This document shows positions 1 to 5,824 of a stretch of 7,644 nucleotides of DNA, one piece after another; within the stretch, counting starts at the first letter, position 1; the number at the start of each line of letters is the position of its first letter. A program made the translations under genes and the position numbers. The notes under the pieces are model-generated. The model saw only the letters and a list, made by a program, of their open reading frames with translations, had not been told where the DNA came from and did not search any database. This DNA is from an uncultured Prevotella sp. (lineage in GTDB: Bacteria > Bacteroidota > Bacteroidia > Bacteroidales > Bacteroidaceae), in contig CALFIY010000098.1 in the NCBI GenBank assembly GCA_937877595.1, forward strand, positions 1 to 7,644, given 5' to 3'.

Positions 1-126
1 AAAAGCAGCAGTAATTTTTTTAAAAGCAGCAGTAATTTTTTTAAAAACAGCTGTAATTTTTTTAAAAGCAGCAGTAATTTTTTTAAAAGCAGCTGTAATT
101 TTTTTAAAAGCAGCTGTAATTTTTTT
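1..126. repeat. 21-bp tandem repeat array, six full units
   Basis: Six head-to-tail 21-bp units start at 1, 22, 43, 64, 85 and 106. Each reads AAAAGCAGCWGTAA followed by seven T. Units 1, 2 and 4 have CAGCAG and units 3, 5 and 6 have the palindrome CAGCTG. Unit 3 also has A instead of G at its fifth base. A degenerate seventh unit (ATAAACAGCGCTG, 127-139) ends the array. The array starts at the first base of the window, so it probably continues upstream. Since 21 is a multiple of 3, frames 1 and 2 stay open as heptapeptide repeats, but there is no start codon and nothing else suggests coding. The T7A4 blocks recur every 21 bp, about two helical turns. Function unknown. Confidence 0.95.
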
Positions 127-161
127 ATAAACAGCGCTGACGGAAATTAAAACAGTGCAGG

Positions 162-248
162 CTAAGTATAACTGTGCATACCTCCGAGCAGGAAGTTTAC
201 TCCGAAGTATGTCATAAGTATTGAGAGGAAGGCCAGGACCAGATTAAC
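162..248 (-). pseudogene. Remnant of the C-terminus of CcsA-type cytochrome c biogenesis protein
   Basis: On the minus strand, 28 codons followed by TAG encode a hydrophobic segment ending in MTYFGVNFLLGGMHSYT. The GVNxxLxGxHSY pattern is the hallmark end of the CcsA/ResC/NrfI family, membrane proteins that export and attach haem to c-type cytochromes. Everything else is missing: a TAG at 249-251 interrupts the frame directly upstream, and codons further upstream (252-332) do not resemble CcsA and overlap a promoter. A full CcsA runs to several hundred residues with many membrane helices, so this cannot work as one. The match to the family end is seen in the sequence. That it came from decay or deletion of a longer gene is inferred. 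A short expressed membrane peptide is possible but less likely. Confidence 0.68.
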
Positions 249-298
249 CTACAAAACGAGTTGTTTCCTCATAATGTTTTGGGTTTCTTTTCCGACTG

Positions 299-329
299 CA
301 AAGGTATTGCTGGAAAGAAAAACAGGCAA
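299..329 (-). promoter_or_regulatory. Bacteroidetes-type promoter, leftward, divergent from the regulator gene
   Basis: On the minus strand, TTG (329-327) is followed by 20 bases and then TACCTTTG (306-299), continuing CA. This fits the Bacteroidetes -33 and -7 (TAnnTTTG) elements. Transcription would start near 292 and run left towards the CcsA remnant. The first ATG downstream (272-270) opens only seven codons before TAG at 249-251, so the promoter seems to have lost its gene. The core lies almost entirely inside the inverted repeat at 302-334. Confidence 0.55.
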
Positions 330-334
330 TACCT
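302..334. promoter_or_regulatory. Perfect 9-bp inverted repeat, candidate operator
   Basis: AGGTATTGC (302-310) and its exact reverse complement GCAATACCT (326-334) are separated by 15 bases. The dyad covers the core of the leftward promoter and ends 27 bp before the -33 element of the rightward promoter. Its centre is about 80 bp upstream of the expected regulator transcript start. This is a natural position for a protein that represses one direction or tunes both. The adjacent LuxR-type regulator is an obvious candidate binder, but that is inference. An RNA hairpin is an alternative, though the core promoter position argues for DNA binding. Confidence 0.5.
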
Positions 335-360
335 AAAAATAATGAAATCACGTGAAAATA

Positions 361-391
361 TTGCGTAGAAGCATGAAATGTGCTACTTTTG
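361..391 (+). promoter_or_regulatory. Bacteroidetes-type promoter of the hemerythrin-LuxR regulator
   Basis: TTG (361-363), 20 bases, then TACTTTTG (384-391) followed by CA matches the -33/-7 pattern of Bacteroidetes promoters. The spacing equals that of the leftward promoter. A transcript starting near 398 would have a leader of about 29 bases carrying an AGGAAAGG stretch (410-417) before the ATG at 427. This position excludes the upstream in-frame GTG at 352 as a start for this transcript. Confidence 0.65.
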
Positions 392-426
392 CAGTGGAAA
401 AAAGAATAAAGGAAAGGCATGGCAGT

Positions 427-1386
427 ATGAAAAACATGAAAATGTATGAGCCCGAAGACAGGATGATTTCACTCATCAAGGACAACTACAGCCTTCTGCA
501 GGCACTGGGCTCATTCGGCATAAACATGGGATTTGGCGACAGAACGGTGGGAGAGACGTGCAAGATGAACGGCGTTGACACATATACTTTCCTGGCTGTT
601 GTCAACTTTACGGTAAACGGGCATGGCGACTTCGATAACGACGAACTGCTCGACGTACCGACGCTGCTCAGATACCTGAAAGCCAGCCACGCTTACTATC
701 TTGACTTCCAGTTGCCGTTCATACGGCGCGAACTGGCTGCAAGCATCAACGAAGACGACTCTCTGGGCAGGCTGATAATGAAATTTTACGACGAATATGC
801 GCGTGAACTACACCGGCACATGAAATATGAGGAGAAGACGCTGTTCCCCTATGTTCAGTCGTTGATAGACGGCCATCCTGCCAGCAACTACAACATTGAG
901 ACGTTCTCAAAGCATCACGAGCAGACCGACAAGAAACTACGCGAACTGAAACTGTTGATAATAAAATATCTGCCAGCCGACAACCATCTGAACAATCAAC
1001 TGACGGCCACGCTCTACGATATATATAACAACGAGGAATGGCTGCGCCAACATTCGGAGGTAGAAGACCGTATCTTCGTACCTGCGATAAGAAGACTGGA
1101 AACGGCAGCACGGCAGAATGATGTGTCGAAAAATATCTCGACCATGGTGTTCAGAAACGGTACAGACAACGGCGAGGCCCTGAGCGAGCGCGAACGCGAC
1201 GTGATAGTGGCTCTGGTGCAAGGCATGGCCAACAAGGAGATTGCCGACCATCTGTGCATTTCCGTCAACACTGTGATAACCCACCGCCGTAACATTGCAC
1301 GCAAACTGCAGATACATTCGCCGGCAGGACTGACAATCTATGCCATTGTAAATGGCCTGGTGGATATCAGCAGCGTAAAACTCTAA
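427..1386 (+). CDS. Hemerythrin-like di-iron sensor fused to LuxR-type DNA-binding domain
   Basis: A predicted cytoplasmic transcription regulator of 319 residues. Residues about 13-61 resemble the ScdA_N helical domain found at the front of YtfE/ScdA (RIC) iron-sulfur repair proteins, but the usual vicinal cysteines are replaced by Gly35-Phe36. Residues about 76-225 are a hemerythrin-like four-helix module with a full set of candidate iron ligands: His88, His131 and Glu135 (HMKYE), His163/164, His209 and Glu213 (HSEVE). Their spacing follows the ligands of YtfE. Residues 252-313 form a LuxR-type helix-turn-helix beginning LSERERDVI, with the recognition helix near 279-294. No receiver domain or membrane segment is visible. 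By family, a di-iron centre of this type could respond to NO, oxygen or peroxide; the signal here is not shown. The frame is open from a GTG at 352, but a promoter lies within that stretch, so ATG 427 is chosen; ATGs at 436 and 442 are alternatives. It is convergent with buk. Confidence 0.85.
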   Translation: MKNMKMYEPEDRMISLIKDNYSLLQALGSFGINMGFGDRTVGETCKMNGVDTYTFLAVVNFTVNGHGDFDNDELLDVPTLLRYLKASHAYYLDFQLPFIRRELAASINEDDSLGRLIMKFYDEYARELHRHMKYEEKTLFPYVQSLIDGHPASNYNIETFSKHHEQTDKKLRELKLLIIKYLPADNHLNNQLTATLYDIYNNEEWLRQHSEVEDRIFVPAIRRLETAARQNDVSKNISTMVFRNGTDNGEALSERERDVIVALVQGMANKEIADHLCISVNTVITHRRNIARKLQIHSPAGLTIYAIVNGLVDISSVKL

Positions 1387-1400
1387 AGATTAAGTCTTTA
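1384..1400. terminator. Weak hairpin between convergent genes, possible bidirectional terminator
   Basis: TAAAGA (1384-1389) pairs perfectly with TCTTTA (1395-1400) across a five-base loop, starting at the regulator's stop codon. AT-rich sequence with short T runs follows on the plus strand, and GAGTTTTA follows on the minus strand. The stem has only one G-C pair, so it would be weak. The position between two converging genes is the main support. Confidence 0.25.
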
Positions 1401-1412
1401 ACTTTTAATACT

Positions 1413-2480
1413 TTAAGCGTATTCTCTTACCTCGCGCTTGCCTTGCAGCACAGCAAGGGCGTTCATGGCAAGAGCCCCCATCTCGTCTTCGCCGGGGAAG
1501 CAGTACGTAGGAGCAAGGAAGCCGATGCGACGGCGCAGTTCGCTGACGATATAGTCGGCACGTGCCATGCCTCCCGTAAGCAAAATGGCATCAACCTGAC
1601 CGCAGAGCACAGCAGCCTCTGTGGCTATTTGTTTGGCAGTATGATAAATCATGGCATCAACGAGCAGTTGGGCTTTCTCATCGCCATGGCGTATGCGGTC
1701 CAGTATCTCGCGCATGTCATTGGTGCCGAGATGTGCTATGAGCCCAGCCTTGCCACTGATGCGCTGGAGCAGTTCGCGCTCGGTGAAGCGCCCGCTGAAG
1801 CACAGGCGTATCAAGTCTGCCGCAGGAAGCGAACCGGCACGCTCGGGCGAAAAGGGGCCTTCGCCGTCAAGTGCATTGTTGGCATCTATGGCACGTCCGT
1901 GCTCATGTGCTGCTACGCTGATGCCACCGCCGAGATGGCAGATGATGAGATTGAGGTCTTCGTATTCGCGACCTATGCTGTGGGCAAACCTGCGGGCAAT
2001 GGCACGTTGGTTGAGGGCATGCCAGATGCAGATACGCGGCATGAGGGGTGAGCCGCTGATACGGGCAAGAGGCGACAACTCGTCGACAACGCCCGGATCG
2101 GCTATGAAGGCGCGGCAGCCGTCTATTCCACGGGCTATCTCGTAGGCAATAAGGCAGCCAAGATTGCAGGCATGATTGTGCATGGCACAGCCAGAGAGCG
2201 TGTCGTCAAGCATACGGCGGTTTATCTCATACACACCGCCGGCAATGGGTTTCACCAGTCCGCCACGGCCTATCACAGCATCAAACTGCATGGGAATGCC
2301 TGCTGCCTCCAGTTCGTCAACAACCAACTGGCGGCGGAAATCCTTCTGTTCAATGACGTCGCTGAACTGTCGTAATTGTTCAACAGTGTGAGTGATGTTG
2401 CGCATCATCAGCGGCTGTTCATCATCATATACTGCAATCTTCGTCGACGTACTTCCTGGATTTACTACGAGAATTCTCAT
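1413..2480 (-). CDS. buk: Butyrate kinase
   Basis: Transfers phosphate from butyryl phosphate (or a branched-chain acyl phosphate) to ADP, giving the free acid and ATP: the last, energy-yielding step of acid fermentation in the cytoplasm. The 355 residues match the usual family length. Acetokinase-superfamily motifs are present in order: the N-terminal phosphate loop NPGSTSTK (7-14), GRGG (71-74), DPGVVDEL (128-135), HLGGGIS (182-188), the adenosine-site TGGMA (302-306) and the C-terminal PGEDEMGALAMNA (329-341). The start is set at ATG 2480, because MRILVVNPGSTSTK is where the family begins; the frame runs on to a TTG at 2558, but only through 7-bp repeats. It lies 81 bases after ptb, which makes its substrate. 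Chain-length preference cannot be read from sequence, so isobutyrate or 2-methylbutyrate kinase activity is possible. Confidence 0.95.
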   Translation of the reverse strand: MRILVVNPGSTSTKIAVYDDEQPLMMRNITHTVEQLRQFSDVIEQKDFRRQLVVDELEAAGIPMQFDAVIGRGGLVKPIAGGVYEINRRMLDDTLSGCAMHNHACNLGCLIAYEIARGIDGCRAFIADPGVVDELSPLARISGSPLMPRICIWHALNQRAIARRFAHSIGREYEDLNLIICHLGGGISVAAHEHGRAIDANNALDGEGPFSPERAGSLPAADLIRLCFSGRFTERELLQRISGKAGLIAHLGTNDMREILDRIRHGDEKAQLLVDAMIYHTAKQIATEAAVLCGQVDAILLTGGMARADYIVSELRRRIGFLAPTYCFPGEDEMGALAMNALAVLQGKREVREYA

Positions 2481-2500
2481 ATTAATTATGGTCTTGCAAA

Positions 2501-2577
2501 AATGGTCAATGGTCAATGAATAATGTTCAATGGTCAATGAATAATGTTCAATGGTCAATGTTCAATGGTCAATGGAA
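2501..2577. repeat. 7-bp tandem repeat array (11 units) between ptb and buk
   Basis: Eleven heptads run without a phase slip: AATGGTC, AATGGTC, AATGAAT, AATGTTC, AATGGTC, AATGAAT, AATGTTC, AATGGTC, AATGTTC, AATGGTC, AATGGAA. All begin with AATG, and only the last three bases vary. The trio AATGGTC-AATGAAT-AATGTTC occurs twice in a row (2508-2528 and 2529-2549), giving a 21-bp higher-order unit. The array fills most of the ptb-buk gap and reaches into ptb, supplying its last codons and stop. On the transcribed strand it reads as repeated TTGACCATTGAACATT, rich in TTG. A near-match to a -7 element, CATTTTTG (2504-2497), sits at its downstream edge, but no TTG lies at the proper spacing. Confidence 0.95.
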
Positions 2578-3395
2578 CTAACCGCCAGCACAACGCTGTT
2601 AAGTTTTGCCTCAGTAGAGTCGCCACGCGACGGGACAACCACGGGAGCAGTAGTGCCAACGAGCATGCCTGCCGTCCGCGCAGCAGCAAAGAGCGTCATC
2701 GACTTATAGAAGGCATTGCCTGCTTCGATGTCGGGAAATATCAGAGCATCGGCGTCGCCATTCAGGGCAGACTGTATTCCCTTGGCACGGAGTGCAGAAA
2801 TGGAACAGGCCGACTTCACGTCGAGCGGTCCGTCTACAACACATGGGCCGTAAAGACCAGACTCTGCATGGGCTATAATTTCTGCGTAGCCGTCTACAAA
2901 CGGAAACTTGGGGCTTGGTTTCTCCGAGCAATGGATTAGTGCTATGCGCGGACACTCTGTTCCCAAAGCCCTGCAGGTCTGCGCCATATATGCCACCTGC
3001 GATTCGCGCTGTTCCTGAGTAGGATAGGGTATCACTGCCGCATCAGAGAAGAGAAGCATCTTATGGTAGGTGGGAATCTCTGCAGCCGAGATATGGGTGA
3101 GCACAGCGCCTGGCGGTAGCAGACCTGTCTGCTTGTCGAGCACGGCATGCAGCAACTGGTCGGTGCCGATTAGCCCCTTCATCAAAACATCGGCATCGCC
3201 TTGGCGAACCATTGCGACAGCCTGCCTGGCGGCTTCGGCTGGCATGTCGGCATCAACGCCTGTCGTCTGCGCTATACCCATGCTTTCAATAGCGCTCATG
3301 GCCTCAAGAGTGGCTGTGTCGCGAGGACATACTACTGCTACGCGAAGCCTTTTGCCGGCACTGCGTATGTTGCTGGTAAGTTGTTGGAAGTTCAT
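2562..3395 (-). CDS. ptb: Phosphate butyryltransferase
   Basis: Converts butyryl-CoA (or a branched acyl-CoA) and phosphate to the acyl phosphate and CoA, feeding butyrate kinase encoded next. The 277 residues belong to the phosphate acetyl/butyryltransferase family. Visible conserved blocks are ADVLMKGLIGT (68-78), the HISAAEIPTYHK region (101-112), DGPLDVKSACS (188-198), PDIEAGNAFYKS (221-232) and GTTAPVVVPSRGDS (247-260). The absence of extra domains and the buk partner favour Ptb over phosphate acetyltransferase. The ATG at 3395 overlaps the stop of the upstream penicillin-binding protein gene as ATGA, so translation is probably coupled. The final codons (Ile-Asp-His-stop) lie inside the 7-bp repeat array, meaning that the repeat has shaped the protein's end. 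Substrate range is not determined by the sequence. Confidence 0.93.
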   Translation of the reverse strand: MNFQQLTSNIRSAGKRLRVAVVCPRDTATLEAMSAIESMGIAQTTGVDADMPAEAARQAVAMVRQGDADVLMKGLIGTDQLLHAVLDKQTGLLPPGAVLTHISAAEIPTYHKMLLFSDAAVIPYPTQEQRESQVAYMAQTCRALGTECPRIALIHCSEKPSPKFPFVDGYAEIIAHAESGLYGPCVVDGPLDVKSACSISALRAKGIQSALNGDADALIFPDIEAGNAFYKSMTLFAAARTAGMLVGTTAPVVVPSRGDSTEAKLNSVVLAVSSIDH

Positions 3396-5824
3396 GGCAC
3401 GTAAGGCGTAGAGGGTGTTGTTGATGGGGCAGGTGCAGGAATGTCGCCAGTTTCTTCAGAAGAGGAGGGGAGAGACTGTTGTGGCACTGCATGATGAACC
3501 AGGGTGTCGGCGGCTATGGAGTCTGTGTCTGAAGGAATATGCAGATAGCCGCCACAGCCATAGGCCGACTGCGACAGATCCAAATCAGCAGGTTTGTCGA
3601 ATTTTGCATGGTACTCGGGGAAAGCCTTATCGTCAAGCACTTTCTGAAGGAACGCTCCACAAACAGGCAGAGCCGTGCGGTTGCCCTGGCCTAACTGACC
3701 AGTACGGAAATGGATGCAGCGATACTCACCGCCCACCCATGCTCCTACGACAAGTCGCGGCGTGGTGCCGATAAACCATGCATCGGAGTGATTGTTTGAC
3801 GTGCCAGTCTTACCGCCGAAGTCGGTGTCGTTGAGCCAACGCCCGACAAAGCGGTGAAGGGCAGAACTGGTGCCATGCATGCCTCCCTGCAACAACTGCG
3901 TAACGAGGAAGGCACTCTTAGACGACAGTGCCTGCTGCTCACGGCGTGGCGCGCGGTAGATTTCGCGTCCGTCGCGGTCGACAATGCGCTCCACGAGAAC
4001 GACATCATGCATGCGTCCGCCGTTGACGGATGTACAGTATGCATTGGTAAGTTCCAGCAGATTGACGTCGCTGGCACCGAGGGCAAGCGACGGCGTGGGA
4101 TGCAACTTGCTCTTAATGCCCATGTCGTGAGCCGTTTTTACAATGTTGTCGATACCTACTTCCTGACCGAGTTTCACCGCTACTGAGTTGACACTCATGG
4201 CAAAGGCCTGCTTCAGTGTGATATTCATTCCAGAGAAACGCCCGTCGGCATTGGTGGGAGCCCATAGCACTTCCTTGTTCTGCTGCTTGTCAAACACACG
4301 CATGGAGAAGTAGGAGTCCTGACGGGTGTCACACGGCATAATACCTTGTTTCATTGCCTCAGCATAGACGAAGAGTTTGAAAGTAGAGCCCGGCTGTCGC
4401 ATTGCTGTGACTTTGTCGTATTTCCACGTCTCAAAATCCAGTCCGCCAACCCATGCCTTGACATTGCCGGTGTGCGGCTCGATGGCCACCATGCCGCAAT
4501 GCATGAAATGTTCCATGTAGCGAATGGAGTCGAGCGTGGAAATGTTGCGCTCTATGTACCCTTCGTCGTAGTCGAACAGACGAACGGGGTGGGGAAGGTT
4601 CAGATAGTAGTCGATAGAGTCCTGCTGGCCGTTGTAGCGCTGGGAAAGGTATTTATAGTAGGGCAGTTTGCGTGCAAGGTCTTCAATGAAATTGGGGATT
4701 TCCTGATGACGCTCATCGCGCCATGGATTCATGCCTTGCCAGTGGTTGTTGAAAATGCGCTGGGTCTGGCGCATCTGCTCATGCACGGCCTCCTCGGCAT
4801 AACGCTGCATGCGAGTATCGAGCGTAGTGTATATCTGCAGGCCGTCACGATACAGGTCGATGCCGTTTTCCTTGCACCAGCCGCGCAATTCGTTTGCCAC
4901 TGCTTCACGAAAGTAAAGAGCCTGTCCGTCGTAGTTGCTCTCCACGCTGTAGTCAAGCACAATATCCTTTACACAGAGCGTATCGTATTGCTGTCGGGTA
5001 ATGTCTTTGTGAGCAAGCATATTGCTAAGCACCACATTGCGGCGCGACTTGGAATTCTTTGGATTGATGCGTGGATTATAGTATGTGGTGGCCTTCAGCA
5101 GTCCGACGAGGACGGCGCTTTGCTCTACGGTCAACCGGTCGGGAGTTGTTCCGAAATACGTTTGCGCGGCAGTCTTTATGCCAAAGGCGTTCGCTCCGAA
5201 ATCAACAGTGTTGGCATACATCGTAAGGATTTCCTTCTTACTGAAAAACATTTCCAGTTTTACGGCCATTATCCATTCCTTGCTCTTCATTACAAGAATT
5301 TTCAGTCCGGGAATGTTGCCAAGAAGGCCAGTGGAGTATTCCGTTCGCACACGAAACATATTCTTCACCAGTTGCTGCGTTATGGTGGATGCCCCACGGG
5401 CATTATGATGAGCCACATAGTCTTTCATCGCCGCAACAACACCCTGGAAATCAATGCCGAAATGACTGAAGAATCGCTCATCTTCGGTGTCTATAAGTGC
5501 GCGCCAGAACACGGGGCTGATTTCGTCAAACTCCACCGGCGTACGGTTTTCACTGAAGTATTTTCCTATCATTACGTTGTCGGCGCTGTAAAGTTCTGAG
5601 GCTTGCGGCGTTTTTGGATGCATTATGGCATCCATTGACGGCGACTTACCGAAAAGCCACAGAAAATTAAGGTCTACCATAATAAGATACAGTATGAAAG
5701 CCACTGCTGCCGAAACGAGTGCGCTTATGGTCTTGACATACCATGGTCTGCCGCAATACAGCGATTTATACCAGCGCCAAGCACAGGCAGGAGACAGATG
5801 TGATAGGATAGCAGAGTAATTCAT
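3392..5824 (-). CDS. Class A penicillin-binding protein (bifunctional glycosyltransferase/transpeptidase, PBP1A-like)
   Basis: Polymerises lipid II into glycan strands and cross-links them on the outer face of the inner membrane. There are 810 residues. A short cytoplasmic head is followed by a signal-anchor helix at about 31-57. The GT51 glycosyltransferase domain shows the catalytic Glu114 in TEDERFFSHFG (113-123), RGASTITQQL (143-152) and KKEILTMYAN (196-205). The transpeptidase has the acylated serine in STFK (480-483), the SVN motif (544-546) and KTGT (672-675), so both activities look intact. A linker of about 110 residues separates the two catalytic parts. The C-terminus from about 775 is rich in Pro, Ser and Thr and probably disordered. 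The gene overlaps miaA upstream and ptb downstream by 4 bases each (ATGA). Family assignment is firm; which numbered PBP it corresponds to is not. Confidence 0.95.
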   Translation of the reverse strand: MNYSAILSHLSPACAWRWYKSLYCGRPWYVKTISALVSAAVAFILYLIMVDLNFLWLFGKSPSMDAIMHPKTPQASELYSADNVMIGKYFSENRTPVEFDEISPVFWRALIDTEDERFFSHFGIDFQGVVAAMKDYVAHHNARGASTITQQLVKNMFRVRTEYSTGLLGNIPGLKILVMKSKEWIMAVKLEMFFSKKEILTMYANTVDFGANAFGIKTAAQTYFGTTPDRLTVEQSAVLVGLLKATTYYNPRINPKNSKSRRNVVLSNMLAHKDITRQQYDTLCVKDIVLDYSVESNYDGQALYFREAVANELRGWCKENGIDLYRDGLQIYTTLDTRMQRYAEEAVHEQMRQTQRIFNNHWQGMNPWRDERHQEIPNFIEDLARKLPYYKYLSQRYNGQQDSIDYYLNLPHPVRLFDYDEGYIERNISTLDSIRYMEHFMHCGMVAIEPHTGNVKAWVGGLDFETWKYDKVTAMRQPGSTFKLFVYAEAMKQGIMPCDTRQDSYFSMRVFDKQQNKEVLWAPTNADGRFSGMNITLKQAFAMSVNSVAVKLGQEVGIDNIVKTAHDMGIKSKLHPTPSLALGASDVNLLELTNAYCTSVNGGRMHDVVLVERIVDRDGREIYRAPRREQQALSSKSAFLVTQLLQGGMHGTSSALHRFVGRWLNDTDFGGKTGTSNNHSDAWFIGTTPRLVVGAWVGGEYRCIHFRTGQLGQGNRTALPVCGAFLQKVLDDKAFPEYHAKFDKPADLDLSQSAYGCGGYLHIPSDTDSIAADTLVHHAVPQQSLPSSSEETGDIPAPAPSTTPSTPYVP

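Noticed and set aside
1..126. CRISPR array
   Set aside because: Units are directly adjacent with no unique spacers, and no cas genes are visible.
1..150. Array 1-126 as the end of a repetitive protein (heptapeptide repeats in frames 1 and 2)
   Set aside because: Any 21-bp repeat without stops stays open in some frame. There is no start codon or flanking coding signal in the window, though upstream sequence would be needed to exclude it fully.
352..426. N-terminal extension of the regulator from GTG 352
   Set aside because: The -33/-7 promoter elements lie at 361-391 inside this stretch, and the peptide does not resemble the ScdA_N domain, which begins after ATG 427.
1443..2145. Two overlapping plus-strand open frames (202 and 164 codons) opposite buk
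   Set aside because: Both are antisense to a full-length butyrate kinase with all its motifs and have no recognisable family features or start signals.
2497..2530. Promoter for buk within the 7-bp array
   Set aside because: CATTTTTG (2504-2497) is a 7 of 8 match to a -7 element, but the nearest upstream TTG is 23 bases away instead of about 20, so the support is too weak to list as a feature.
2481..2558. N-terminal extension of buk from TTG 2558
   Set aside because: The added residues are a translation of the 7-bp repeats, and the acetokinase family starts right at the ATG at 2480.
4346..5599. 417-codon plus-strand open frame opposite the penicillin-binding protein gene
   Set aside because: It lies wholly antisense to a gene with complete GT51 and transpeptidase motifs, shows no recognisable domain, and is the kind of long shadow frame expected from codon bias on the other strand.
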